Source: QHXQ01 sp038322995 (GTDB taxonomy: Bacteria > Acidobacteriota > Blastocatellia > Pyrinomonadales > Pyrinomonadaceae). From it: 64,000 nucleotides of DNA. Location: NCBI GenBank assembly GCA_038322995.1, contig JBBQGM010000011.1:1-64000 (forward strand). Reading direction: 5' to 3'. Below the pieces are notes generated by a model. That model saw nothing but the letters and a program-made list of their open reading frames with translations, was not told the origin of the DNA and searched no databases. Of the stretch, positions 17,539 through 26,168 are shown in pieces (positions within the stretch are counted from its first letter, which is position 1; each line of letters starts with the position of its first letter). The position numbers and the translations under genes were made by a program.

Positions 17539-18710
17539 CAGAGCGTGGCGATGAGCGCGGCCAAAAGCGTGCCGCGCGGTACGATGTCGGCGACCAAGAT
17601 GTGCTCGTGATCCGCGTGCGCCCCGTCACCGGCCACGCCAAGGCCGTCGAGCACGGCCGCGCCGACGGCGGCCGCGAAGTTGCCGTCCGATGCGCCGCCC
17701 ACTTGCGTCTCACCGAGTTCGTAATCACAGACAGAGGCAAGGCGGAGCGCGTGCTCGTAAAGCTCGACCACGCGCTCCGTGCGCTCAAGCGGCGGGCGGT
17801 TGATGCCGCCGCCGACATTGATTTGTGTGCGCTCGTCGAACGGATGCAGATGGCTAATCGCCTCGTCGAGTTTGTGTGCCGCTGCCGCCGAGGCGAAGCG
17901 CACGTCGATCTCCGCATACGCTTCGGCCGCGACGACGTTCGCGCGCGTGCCGCCATTGATGACGCCGACGTTAACGGTCGTGCCCGTGCGCGCATCATTC
18001 AATGTGTGCAACCGCTCGATCTGACGGGCGAGTTCAAGGATGGCGCTAACGCCTTTTTCCGGCTCAAGGCCGGCGTGCGCCGCGCGCCCGCTGACTGTGA
18101 GCGTGTACACGCCTGTGCCCTTGCGCCCGGTTTTGACGCGCCCGCCCGGCGCGGACGGCTCAAGCACCAGCACCGGCCCGGCTCGCTTTGCCGCTGCCTC
18201 GACAAGTGCGCGGCCCGTATGACTGCCCTCTTCTTCATCGCACGTCAATAGCAAGACGACGGGCCGTTGCGGCATTATTCCGGTCGCCGCGCAGGCGTGC
18301 AAAGTTTCAAGCGCGAGCGCACAATTGACCTTCATATCGAAGATGCCGGGGCCGTAGGCTCGCCCTTCCGTTTCGCGCCACGGGCGCGCGGCGAGTGAAC
18401 CGCGCGCATGCACTGTGTCTGTGTGGCCGAGCAAGAGCGTCGTGCGCGTGTTGCGCCCTCTATCTGCATAGAAGTTTATGCGCAGATGCTCGCCGTAGTT
18501 CTCAACAGGCAAGCGTTCGATTGAAGTGACGCCGGGCAACTCGCGCGCAGCTTCGGCAAGCAACGAGACAACCGCGCGGCTACCCGCCAGATCGCCGGAT
18601 GGTGACTCGATCTCGACAAGCGCGCGGGTAAGCGCAAGCACCGCGCTTTGGCGCTGCACGAACTGCGTGCGGAGCGCGGCGACATCAGTCTGTGTTAGTG
18701 CGACAGGCAT
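17538..18710 (-). CDS. M20 family metallopeptidase, candidate N-acyl-L-amino acid deacylase
   Basis: 390 residues, related to carboxypeptidase G2, ArgE and DapE. Dinuclear zinc ligands are in place: His96 (GHTDTVH) with Asp98, Asp125 (GIFDMK), the Glu159-Glu160 pair (CDEEEGS), Glu184 (LEPS) and a late His (GDGAHADHEH). The dimerisation domain is at about 195-300. No signal peptide, so it is cytosolic. It starts 13 bases after the enolase-family gene and overlaps the GNAT gene by one base. In context the best guess is desuccinylation of N-succinyl-L-amino acids, but a glutamate carboxypeptidase or another N-acyl hydrolase cannot be excluded. Confidence 0.82.
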   Translation of the reverse strand: MPVALTQTDVAALRTQFVQRQSAVLALTRALVEIESPSGDLAGSRAVVSLLAEAARELPGVTSIERLPVENYGEHLRINFYADRGRNTRTTLLLGHTDTVHARGSLAARPWRETEGRAYGPGIFDMKVNCALALETLHACAATGIMPQRPVVLLLTCDEEEGSHTGRALVEAAAKRAGPVLVLEPSAPGGRVKTGRKGTGVYTLTVSGRAAHAGLEPEKGVSAILELARQIERLHTLNDARTGTTVNVGVINGGTRANVVAAEAYAEIDVRFASAAAAHKLDEAISHLHPFDERTQINVGGGINRPPLERTERVVELYEHALRLASVCDYELGETQVGGASDGNFAAAVGAAVLDGLGVAGDGAHADHEHILVADIVPRGTLLAALIATL

Positions 18711-18723
18711 AAATCATTCTGCT

Positions 18724-19839
18724 TCAAGCAGCAACGAAACTTTCGCGCCGCACCGTCAGTTCGTTAATTCGCGCCTCGTTCACCACGAAGCCAAGGCCCG
18801 GCGCATCGGGCGCGATGATCGTGCCGCGCGCGGTGACGGTGACGGCCGGCTCAATGATATCTTCCGCCCAGTAGCGGGCGCTCGCGGACACGTCGCCCGG
18901 CAAGGTGAACCCGGTGAGCGTTGACATGGCGATATTGTGTGCGCGGCCGATACCCGACTCCAACATGCCGCCACACCAGACTGGCACGCCGCGCTCACGA
19001 CACACGCGCTCAACCCGCTGCGCCTCCGCATGACCGCCTACGCGCCCCAGTTTCACGTTGATGATCCGACACGCGCCCAACTCAATTGCCTTGCGGGCGT
19101 CTTCGCTTGAACGGATCGATTCGTCCAGGCACACGGGCGTCTCAATCTGTCTTTGCAACGTCGCGTGGTCGTACATGTCATCAAATCCGAGCGGCTGCTC
19201 GATCAACATCAACCGGAAGCAATCGAGCGCTTGAAAGAGCGGCGCATCGGCGAGCGTATAGGCCGAATTAGCATCGACCGTCAACTGTATATCCGGGAAG
19301 TTGGCGCGCACACGCTCGACAATGGTGGCGTCCCAGCCGGGCTTGATCTTAATCTTGATACGCTGATAACCAGCCGCGACTTCGCGTTCGATCTTATCAA
19401 GTAACGCTTCGGGCGTGTCCTGTATGCCGATGGAGACGCCGCAAGCAATCTCGCGCCGCGTGCCACCGAGCATTTGCCATAAAGGCACGCCCGCACGTTG
19501 CGCCGCCCAATCCCAGCACGCCGTCTCCAACGCCGCCTTCGCCATCCGATTGCCGCGCACGCGCCCCATGAGCGGCCACGCATCGCCGGGCCCGGCCAAC
19601 TCTTGCCCGACAAGCAGCGGCGCAAGGAAGGCACCGATGATCGCCCATGCGCTCTCCGTCCATTCCTCACAATAATACGGGCCTTCGCCTGCCGTACATT
19701 CCCCCCAGCCTGTGCCGCCATCTGCGTCGCGCACCCGCACAAGCAGAATCCTGCGCTCGTATGTGCGGCCGAAACTCGTCTCGAAGAAGTGGACGAGCGG
19801 CAGGCGTAGCTCCCGCAGTTCGATTGATTTAATCTGCAA
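18724..19839 (-). CDS. menC: N-succinylamino acid racemase / o-succinylbenzoate synthase (enolase superfamily)
   Basis: 371 residues, TTG start with GGGAG eight bases upstream. This is a muconate-lactonizing-subgroup enolase: catalytic Lys162 and Lys164 (KxK), metal ligands Asp189 (VDAN), Glu214 (IEQP) and Asp239 (LDES), and Lys263 (NVKLGR). These positions agree with the known bifunctional NSAR/OSBS enzymes, which racemise N-succinylamino acids and also make o-succinylbenzoate. No other menaquinone gene is in the window. The two genes directly downstream are an M20 deacylase and a GNAT, so the racemase role is favoured. The symbol follows the family name and should not be read as proof of a menaquinone role. 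Confidence 0.85.
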   Translation of the reverse strand: MQIKSIELRELRLPLVHFFETSFGRTYERRILLVRVRDADGGTGWGECTAGEGPYYCEEWTESAWAIIGAFLAPLLVGQELAGPGDAWPLMGRVRGNRMAKAALETACWDWAAQRAGVPLWQMLGGTRREIACGVSIGIQDTPEALLDKIEREVAAGYQRIKIKIKPGWDATIVERVRANFPDIQLTVDANSAYTLADAPLFQALDCFRLMLIEQPLGFDDMYDHATLQRQIETPVCLDESIRSSEDARKAIELGACRIINVKLGRVGGHAEAQRVERVCRERGVPVWCGGMLESGIGRAHNIAMSTLTGFTLPGDVSASARYWAEDIIEPAVTVTARGTIIAPDAPGLGFVVNEARINELTVRRESFVAA

Positions 19840-19911
19840 TAGACTGACTCCCGTTGCGCGTTATTATGAACAGAAGCCGGGCAATTTTGCCAGCGCCTGG
19901 CGGACATCATT

Positions 19912-19982
19912 AACCACAAAAGCACGTGGGGCACAAAGATGATCGAGTGATCTTTCTTTGTGCCCCACGTGCTTTTATGGTT
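19912..19982. repeat. Long near-perfect hairpin between sufU and menC
   Basis: Bases 19912-19939 and 19955-19982 are inverted copies, 27 of 28 positions matching (core gcacgtggggcacaaaga), with a 15-base loop. It lies 4 bases after the sufU stop and 72 bases before the menC start, both read leftward. The stem could end suf transcription or protect the mRNA 3' end, but no clean T-run follows, and the arms are longer than in a typical intrinsic terminator. The arms resemble the caaag-rich palindromes at 33937 and 51283. Confidence 0.8.
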
Positions 19983-19985
19983 CCC

Positions 19986-20474
19986 TCATCCGGCCGCTTG
20001 CTCGGAGAGAACATTGGGGCCGAGGTTTTCCGTCGTCGTCGTGTCCTCGCCATTGAGCGCCGCGTGCATCGTGTGCCATGACAGGCTGGCGCATTTTACG
20101 CGCGCTGGAAAGTCGCGCACGCCCGCGAAGATTTTTAACCGACCCAAACTATTCGGCGTGCCCTCTACGTCCAATTCGTCCAGCACCATGCGATGAAACT
20201 CGTCGAAAAGCGTTTCGGCCTCCTGCCGCGTCTTGCCCTTAACAGTCTGCGTCATCATGCTCGCCGACGCTTTCGAGATCGCGCAGCCCGACCCTTCAAA
20301 GCTCACGTCCTTGATCTCATCGCCGTCAAGCTCCAAATAGACGGTGAGTTGATCGCCGCAAAGCGGATTCACGCCGTCGGCTTTGCGGTTTGCATCCGCA
20401 AGCTGCTTGAAGTTACGCGGCTTCTTGTTGTGATCGAGAATGACCTGCTGATAGAGGTCGCTTAGTTCTGACAC
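19986..20474 (-). CDS. sufU: SufU-type iron-sulfur scaffold / sulfur acceptor
   Basis: 162 residues, GTG start one base after the sufS stop. The IscU-like fold has the zinc/sulfur ligands Cys39, Asp41 (CGD), Cys64 (GSGCAIS) and Cys128 (RVKCAS). An insertion between the second and third Cys, typical of SufU compared with IscU, is present at about 95-115 (DELDVEGTPNSLGRL). SufU takes persulfide sulfur from SufS and passes it to the SufBCD scaffold. It is the last gene of the suf operon and is followed by a long hairpin. The last 20 residues are an unconserved Thr/Glu-rich tail. Confidence 0.93.
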   Translation of the reverse strand: MSELSDLYQQVILDHNKKPRNFKQLADANRKADGVNPLCGDQLTVYLELDGDEIKDVSFEGSGCAISKASASMMTQTVKGKTRQEAETLFDEFHRMVLDELDVEGTPNSLGRLKIFAGVRDFPARVKCASLSWHTMHAALNGEDTTTTENLGPNVLSEQAAG

Positions 20475-20475
20475 C

Positions 20476-21744
20476 TTAGCTAAACACCTCGATTACTTTC
20501 TCAACGGCCGCGACGAGCAGATCAACTTCCGCCCGCGTGTTGTAAAAGGCGAACGAAGCGCGGGCCGTGGCGGGCACGTTGAAGCGTTTCATCGTCGGCT
20601 GCGCACAATGATGGCCGGCGCGAATGGCGATGCCTTCTTGATCGAGGATCGTCCCCACATCGTGTGGATGCACTTCATCTAACACGAATGCCAGCACGCC
20701 CGTCTTCTCGCGGGCCGTGCCGATGAGCCGTACGCCTTCGATGGCGGACAATTTCGTGGTCGCGTATGCGAGCAACTCTTGTTCGTAAGCGTGCGCGGCG
20801 GCGCGATCCATCTCGTTCAGATAATCAATCGCTGCGCCCAGTCCGATCTGCGAGGCGATGGCGGGTGTGCCCGCCTCGAACTTATTGGGCAGCCCCGCAT
20901 AGGTCGTCTCCTCGAAGGTGACCGTGCGGATCATGTCGCCGCCGCCGAGGAAGGGATTCATCTGTTCGAGCAGCGCGGCCTTGCCATAGACGACGCCGCT
21001 GCCGGTTGGCGCGAACATCTTGTGCCCGGAAATTGTGTAGAAATCACAATCTAAGTCCTGCACGTCGATCTGCAAATGCGGTGTGCCCTGTGCGCCGTCC
21101 ACCAACACGGGGACGCCCTGTTTGTGCGCACGGGCGACGATCTCCTTGATCGGATTGATCGTACCGAGCGCATTCGAGACGTGCATCACAGCCACGAGTT
21201 TCGTGCGCTCGTTTAAGAGCGCTTCGTACTCGTCGAGCAGCAACTCGCCCGCGTCGTTCATCGGGATGACGCGCAGCTTCGCGCCCTTCTCCGCGCAAAG
21301 CATCTGCCATGGGACAATGTTCGCGTGATGCTCCATCGCGGAGATGATGATCTCATCGTCTGCGCCAACGAACTTGCGCCCGTAGCCGTGCATGACGAGA
21401 TTGATGCCTTCGGTCGAGCCGCGTGTGAAGAGGCATTCGCGCGTCTCCCGCGCATTGATGAAGCGGCACACCTTCGCGCGCGCGCCTTCGTAGGCGGTCG
21501 TCGCACGCTGGCTCAGATAATGCACGCCACGATGAATGTTTGAATGCTCCTCGCGCAGATAACGGCTGCCGCGATCAATCACCACTTGCGGCACCTGCGC
21601 AGAGGCCGCATTATCTAAATAGACGAGCGGCCGGCCGTTCACGGTCTGACTCAATACGGGAAAATCACGCCGCACGCGCGCCACATCCCAGGCCCCATTT
21701 GCCTGCGGCTGTTCAATCGTCATCGCTTGCTCGGTGGCTATCAT
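20476..21744 (-). CDS. sufS: Cysteine desulfurase SufS (group II)
   Basis: 422 residues of fold-type I PLP enzyme. PLP Schiff-base Lys242 is in ISGHKMFAP, the PLP-stacking His140 in MEHHANIVPW, and the catalytic Cys380 in the short RAGHHCAQP loop that marks the SufS/NifS-like group II. It converts cysteine to alanine and a protein-bound persulfide. It is 1 base from sufU, its sulfur acceptor, and 11 bases from sufD. The ATG at 21744 was kept; Met8 is an alternative start. Confidence 0.95.
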   Translation of the reverse strand: MIATEQAMTIEQPQANGAWDVARVRRDFPVLSQTVNGRPLVYLDNAASAQVPQVVIDRGSRYLREEHSNIHRGVHYLSQRATTAYEGARAKVCRFINARETRECLFTRGSTEGINLVMHGYGRKFVGADDEIIISAMEHHANIVPWQMLCAEKGAKLRVIPMNDAGELLLDEYEALLNERTKLVAVMHVSNALGTINPIKEIVARAHKQGVPVLVDGAQGTPHLQIDVQDLDCDFYTISGHKMFAPTGSGVVYGKAALLEQMNPFLGGGDMIRTVTFEETTYAGLPNKFEAGTPAIASQIGLGAAIDYLNEMDRAAAHAYEQELLAYATTKLSAIEGVRLIGTAREKTGVLAFVLDEVHPHDVGTILDQEGIAIRAGHHCAQPTMKRFNVPATARASFAFYNTRAEVDLLVAAVEKVIEVFS

Positions 21745-21755
21745 CGCTTAATTTT

Positions 21756-23114
21756 TCAAACCTCCAACCGCGCGTTCAGCCGGGTCAGAATCGTCTCGTC
21801 AAGCTGCGCTTTGATTGACGCGATCTTGATCTTCTCGACCAACTCTTCCGCGAACCCGTAAGTCAACAAATTGCGGGCCAACTCATGATGCAGCCCGCGA
21901 CTCAATAGATAGAACAACTCATCTTCGGCAAGTTGCCCGACGGTCGCGCCGTGTGCGCACTTCACGTCGTCGGCGAAAATTTCCAACTGCGGCTTCGTAT
22001 CCACACGGGCATCAGGCGAGAGCAGCAAATTTTTATTCGTCTGCTGCGCATCGGTCTGCTGCGCGTCGCGCCGGACAAACACCTTGCCATTAAAGACCGC
22101 GCGCGACTTGCCATCGAGGATGCCCTTGTAAACCTGCCGGCTCGTGCAATGCGGCGCGATGTGATCGATCAGCGAATGCGTGTCGGCATGCTGCCCCGTC
22201 GAGACGAGATAGAGACCATCCACCACACACGTCGCGCCTTCATGCGCCAATTTGACGTTGATGCCGTGTCGCGAAAGCTGCGCGCCGAGCGTAATGGTGG
22301 TCAGTTCATAAGCGGCATTGCGTTCAAGTTCCGCCTGCGTCCCGGCGATGTGAAACGCCCGCTCACTCTCGCGCTGCACCTTGTAATGTGTCACCTGCGC
22401 ATTCTCGCCGACGAAAACTTCAACGACCGCATTCGTGAAATAGACGCTGTCGCTCACAGACTCATAACTCTCGATGATCGTCGCTGCACTCTCGCGCTCC
22501 GCCACGATCAGCACACGCGGGAAAGTTGCCGCTGGTGCGGCTGTCGGCTGCGCAAGAAACAGCAGGTGCAACGGTGCCGTGACTTGCACGCCTTTTGGCA
22601 GATAGACGAACGCGCCGTGATTGCTGAAGGCGGTATTCAGCGCCGTGAAGCCGTCGGCGTTCTCATCGAAACTCGCGGCCCGCGCGAGATGCGCCCGTAA
22701 AACAGCTTCATGCTCGCCTGCGAGCGCGTCGGCTAAGTTCGTCACGACCACGCCCACTGGCAGTTCCGTGAGCGCAGACAACTGCGGCTGGTAAATGCCG
22801 TTGACGAACACGAGGCGACTCCGGTGCGCTTCATCGTAGCTATACGGCGCGAGCGCAGCAGCGGACACATTGACAGATGATTCATCTAACTGCGGCGCAA
22901 ACACGCCCCGCGTAATCGGCGCAACGTTCGTATATTTCCAGTCTTCAGCGTCAACTGTCGGGAAACCTATTTGCTCGAACCGCGCCAAGGCATTCGCCCG
23001 CACACGCTGAAACCATATAGGGGCATTGCGTTCCGCCGCGCGCTCTTGCATGATGCGGAACGCCGCTGCATACTCGCTCTGTTTTTTGCTTGCCTGTGCC
23101 ATTACGTTTTGCAT
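21756..23114 (-). CDS. sufD: SufD, scaffold subunit of the SufBCD complex
   Basis: 452 residues. The SufBD beta-helix core is recognised from ALNTAFSNHGAFVYLPKGV, then HRVL-like strands, SRQVYKGILDGKSRAVFNGKV and the conserved end KCAHGATVGQLAEDELFYLLSRGL. SufD pairs with SufB and binds SufC; the His in CAHGAT is part of the conserved SufB-SufD interface. The gene is contiguous with sufC (0-base gap). Confidence 0.94.
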   Translation of the reverse strand: MQNVMAQASKKQSEYAAAFRIMQERAAERNAPIWFQRVRANALARFEQIGFPTVDAEDWKYTNVAPITRGVFAPQLDESSVNVSAAALAPYSYDEAHRSRLVFVNGIYQPQLSALTELPVGVVVTNLADALAGEHEAVLRAHLARAASFDENADGFTALNTAFSNHGAFVYLPKGVQVTAPLHLLFLAQPTAAPAATFPRVLIVAERESAATIIESYESVSDSVYFTNAVVEVFVGENAQVTHYKVQRESERAFHIAGTQAELERNAAYELTTITLGAQLSRHGINVKLAHEGATCVVDGLYLVSTGQHADTHSLIDHIAPHCTSRQVYKGILDGKSRAVFNGKVFVRRDAQQTDAQQTNKNLLLSPDARVDTKPQLEIFADDVKCAHGATVGQLAEDELFYLLSRGLHHELARNLLTYGFAEELVEKIKIASIKAQLDETILTRLNARLEV

Positions 23115-23897
23115 TTAGCGCGCCCCGGCCGTGACAACTGCATCCATCGCCGCGCCCTCCTCCTTGATCCAATCGTAGCCCTTCGCTTCCAACTCCAGCG
23201 CCAACTCTTTGCCGCCCGAACGCACGATGCGCCCGCGATAGAGGACGTGAACGAAATCCGGCACGATGTAATTCAAGAGCCGTTGATAGTGTGTGACGAG
23301 GATGACGGCGTTGTCCGCTGTGCGTAGCTGATTGACACCGGCGGCGACGATCCGTAGCGCGTCGATGTCGAGGCCCGAATCAGTCTCGTCCAGAACGGCC
23401 AGTTTTGGCTCAAGGATCGCCATCTGCAAAATCTCGTTGCGTTTTTTCTCGCCGCCCGAAAAGCCTTCGTTGACGGAGCGCGCCATCAAGGCCGCGTCCA
23501 TCTCGACCACCTTCGCGCGCTCGGTCAACAGATCTTTGAACTCCAACGGATCAAGTTCTTCTTCACCAAGATGCTTACGCTTCTCGTTGTACGCCAGCCG
23601 CAAAAACTGCGCGTTCGAGACGCCCGGCACTTCGACCGGATATTGGAACGCGAGGAACACACCTTCACGCGCACGCACATCCGGCTCAAGTTCCAACAGG
23701 TTCTGGCCTTCGTACAAGACCTCGCCGCTCGTGACTACATAGGCCGGATGCCCCGCCAGCACTTTCGCGAGCGTAGACTTACCTGACCCGTTCGGCCCCA
23801 TGATGGCATGCACTTCGCCCTTGTTCACCGTCAGATTCAGCCCGCGCAAAATCTCTTTACCTTCAACGGTCGCATGCAAATTACGAATTTCTAACAC
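23115..23897 (-). CDS. sufC: SufC, ABC-type ATPase of the SufBCD complex
   Basis: 260 residues, GTG start with a strong AAGGAG site. Walker A is GPNGSGKST (about 34-42), the ABC signature SGGEKKRNE and Walker B LAVLDETDSGLD. The sequence LDETDSGLDIDAL is specific to SufC. ATP hydrolysis by SufC drives the conformational change of SufBD during cluster assembly; it is not a transporter. It lies directly before sufD. Confidence 0.96.
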   Translation of the reverse strand: MLEIRNLHATVEGKEILRGLNLTVNKGEVHAIMGPNGSGKSTLAKVLAGHPAYVVTSGEVLYEGQNLLELEPDVRAREGVFLAFQYPVEVPGVSNAQFLRLAYNEKRKHLGEEELDPLEFKDLLTERAKVVEMDAALMARSVNEGFSGGEKKRNEILQMAILEPKLAVLDETDSGLDIDALRIVAAGVNQLRTADNAVILVTHYQRLLNYIVPDFVHVLYRGRIVRSGGKELALELEAKGYDWIKEEGAAMDAVVTAGAR

Positions 23898-23917
23898 TCC
23901 ACTCTCTCCTTAAAAAA

Positions 23918-23959
23918 GCTGTCAGCAATTGGCCTTCAGCATTCGTCTTAGCTAACAGC
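23918..23959. repeat. Inverted repeat between sufB and sufC
   Basis: Bases 23918-23926 (gctgtcagc) and 23951-23959 (gctaacagc) pair at 8 of 9 positions around a 24-base spacer, within the 72-base gap of an otherwise tight operon. The sequence looks like a dispersed intergenic repeat. An attenuating or mRNA-processing role is possible but not shown. Confidence 0.45.
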
Positions 23960-23969
23960 CAGTAGCTCT

Positions 23970-25406
23970 TTAGCCCACACTGCCTTCCAATTTCATGCCG
24001 AGCAACTTCTGCGCTTCGACAGCAAATTCCATCGGCAATTCGCGGAACACCGCCCGACAGAAACCGTTGATGATGAGCGAGACCGCGTCCTCTTGCGACA
24101 GCCCGCGCTGCATCAAGTAGAAGAGTTGATCTTCGCTGATACGCGACGTGGTCGCTTCATGCTCGACCTGTGCCGTGTTGTTCAGCACTTCGATGTAAGG
24201 AAATGTGTTCGCGCCGCACTTGTCGCCGATGAGCAACGAGTCGCACTGCGTATAATTGCGCGCGCCCGCCGCGCCCGCTTGGATTTTGACGAGACCGCGA
24301 TAGCTGTTATTCGACTTGCCGGCAGAGATGCCCTTCGAGATGATCGTCGAGCGCGTGTTCTTGCCGATGTGGATCATCTTCGTGCCCGTGTCGGCTTGTT
24401 GCGCGTGATTGGTCAATGCCACCGAGTAGAACTCGCCGACCGAGTTGTCACCTTGCAAGATGCACGACGGATATTTCCAGGTGATGGCTGAGCCGGTCTC
24501 AACCTGCGTCCACGAGATCTTCGAGTTGCGGCCCGCGCATTTGCCGCGCTTGGTCACGAAGTTGTAAATGCCGCCCTTGCCTTCCTCATCGCCCGCATAC
24601 CAGTTCTGCACCGTCGAATACTTAATCTCGGCATCGTCAAGCGCAACAAGTTCGACCACAGCCGCGTGCAACTGATTGCGGTCAAACTTCGGCGCGGTGC
24701 AGCCTTCGAGATAAGAAACGTGCGCGCCTTCTTCGGCGACGATGAGTGTGCGTTCGAACTGCCCCGATTCAGCGTTGTTGATGCGGAAATAGGTGGAAAG
24801 CTCCATCGGGCAACGCACCCCCTTCGGGATGAAGACGAACGAACCGTCGGAGAAGACCGCGCTGTTGAGCGTCGCGAAGTAGTTGTCATTCACGGGCACG
24901 ACCGAGCCGAGATACTTCTTGATCAGTTCCGGATATTCTTTCACCGCTTCTGTGAACGAGCAGAAGATGACGCCGTGCTTTTTTAATTTCTCTTTATAGG
25001 TCGTCGCCACCGACATCGAATCAAAAACAGCATCAACGGCCACGCCTGCGAGTTGCTTCTGCTCTGTGAGCGGGATGCCGAGTTTCTCGAACGTGCGCAG
25101 CAATTCAGGATCGACTTCGTCGAGGCTCGCCTTCACAGCCTTCTGTTTCGGCGCGCTGTAGTAGATCATGTCTTGATAATCTACCGCCGGATAGGTGACG
25201 TTCGGCCAATGCTTCGGCTCGGTCATCTTGAGCCATTGACGATAGGCCTTCAGGCGAAACTCCAGCATCCACTCTGGCTCGTTCTTCTTCGCCGCGATCA
25301 GCCGCACCGTCTCTTCGCTGAGACCCTTAGGGATCACATCCGACTCGATGTCGGTCACGAAGCCGTACTTGTATTCTTTGTTCGTCAGCAGTTCGATTGT
25401 GCTCAT
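23970..25406 (-). CDS. sufB: SufB, scaffold subunit of the SufBCD complex
   Basis: 478 residues from the ATG at 25406, chosen because GAGAG lies just upstream and the product begins with the usual MSTIELLTNKEYKYGF. The frame is open 15 codons further. Family blocks are clear: KKNEPEWMLEFRLKAYR, GVIFCSFTEAVKEYPELIKKYLG, RCPMELSTYFRIN, YLEGCTAPKFDRNQLHAAVVEL and ISAGKSNNSYRGLVKI. The Cys in the EGCTAP segment matches the region proposed for nascent cluster assembly. It lies downstream of the Rrf2 regulator, with an 88-base gap. Confidence 0.95.
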   Translation of the reverse strand: MSTIELLTNKEYKYGFVTDIESDVIPKGLSEETVRLIAAKKNEPEWMLEFRLKAYRQWLKMTEPKHWPNVTYPAVDYQDMIYYSAPKQKAVKASLDEVDPELLRTFEKLGIPLTEQKQLAGVAVDAVFDSMSVATTYKEKLKKHGVIFCSFTEAVKEYPELIKKYLGSVVPVNDNYFATLNSAVFSDGSFVFIPKGVRCPMELSTYFRINNAESGQFERTLIVAEEGAHVSYLEGCTAPKFDRNQLHAAVVELVALDDAEIKYSTVQNWYAGDEEGKGGIYNFVTKRGKCAGRNSKISWTQVETGSAITWKYPSCILQGDNSVGEFYSVALTNHAQQADTGTKMIHIGKNTRSTIISKGISAGKSNNSYRGLVKIQAGAAGARNYTQCDSLLIGDKCGANTFPYIEVLNNTAQVEHEATTSRISEDQLFYLMQRGLSQEDAVSLIINGFCRAVFRELPMEFAVEAQKLLGMKLEGSVG

Positions 25407-25494
25407 TGTTTCTCTCTCAAGCGGCCATTGTTTGATGGCCTTTCTATCCACATAAAATCAAATCCGTTGTGCCTATCAGCCACAATGCCGTTGC

Positions 25495-25980
25495 TTACGC
25501 CCTGCGGCCCGTCGCCTCAACGTGGCGCGGCAGCGCGTGAATCCGGTGCAGCCGATTCTCAACCTTCGCTTCCGTGCCGAGCAGTTGCGCGAGCGTGATA
25601 CCAGACAATGCCTGCTCAACAATGTCGTGCAAGCCGACGATAACCGGCCGGATGCCGCAATTGCCTGTGTGGACGCAAGTATCAAGCACGCCTGTATAGC
25701 TCTTGCAGTGCCCGGCCAGCACGTCGTCGTCCAACACTTTGATGATCTCGCTCAAGTGTATCTCGGCGGCGGGGCGCGCCAACCGGTAGCCGCCCTTCGT
25801 GCCCCGGATCGATTTAACCAGGCCCGCCTTATTCAAAATCCACATCAGCTTGCCGGCATTCGCCACTGACAGGCCTTCGCGCTCGGCGAGCTGCGCCAGC
25901 GTCAGATACCCGTCCCCGGCGAGCGGTGCGAGTTGCAAGAGACAGCGCAACCCGTATTCTTCCTGCGCGGAAACTTTCAT
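25495..25980 (-). CDS. Rrf2-family iron-sulfur regulator (IscR/SufR-like)
   Basis: 161 residues. N-terminal winged helix (about 1-70, with RGTKGGYRLARP as the wing) and a C-terminal cluster-binding loop with Cys92, Cys102 and Cys108. IscR ligates its [2Fe-2S] cluster with three Cys in this region at shorter spacing, so a redox or iron-sulfur sensing role is likely. As first gene of the suf operon it probably represses its own promoter when clusters are plentiful. A near-palindrome overlapping the -35 box (26039-26055) is a candidate operator. Confidence 0.9.
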   Translation of the reverse strand: MKVSAQEEYGLRCLLQLAPLAGDGYLTLAQLAEREGLSVANAGKLMWILNKAGLVKSIRGTKGGYRLARPAAEIHLSEIIKVLDDDVLAGHCKSYTGVLDTCVHTGNCGIRPVIVGLHDIVEQALSGITLAQLLGTEAKVENRLHRIHALPRHVEATGRRA

Positions 25981-26024
25981 ATCGCACGCTCCAACTTTGA
26001 TCGTACTATGTCCGGCATAGCGGC

Positions 26025-26054
26025 ATTATAAGCAATACCTTACTTTTAAGTCAA
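26025..26054 (-). promoter_or_regulatory. Promoter of the rrf2-suf operon
   Basis: Read leftward, a TTGACT -35 box (26049-26054) and a perfect TATAAT -10 box (26025-26030) are separated by 18 bases, about 45 bases before the rrf2 start codon. This is the clearest sigma-70 type promoter in the window. Confidence 0.75.
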
Positions 26055-26055
26055 G
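26039..26055. promoter_or_regulatory. Candidate Rrf2 operator
   Basis: The 17 bases cttacttttaagtcaag form an imperfect palindrome (half-sites CTTACTT and CTTGACTT) that covers the -35 box of the suf promoter. A repressor bound here would block RNA polymerase. Assignment to the adjacent Rrf2 protein is inferred from position only. Confidence 0.45.
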
Positions 26056-26168
26056 ATTGGACGCCAGGGGCCACCGCTATCGGTATGGACTAAAACCATT
26101 GGGCGCGCGGCGCTCATTTGTGCTAACAATATCCGCGCAACGTGAACCCAGACACTTGAAGGAAATAT

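Noticed and set aside
18724..19839. Simple assignment of the enolase-family gene to menaquinone synthesis
   Set aside because: Neighbours are an M20 deacylase and a GNAT, not men genes. The NSAR role explains the operon better, although OSBS activity may coexist.
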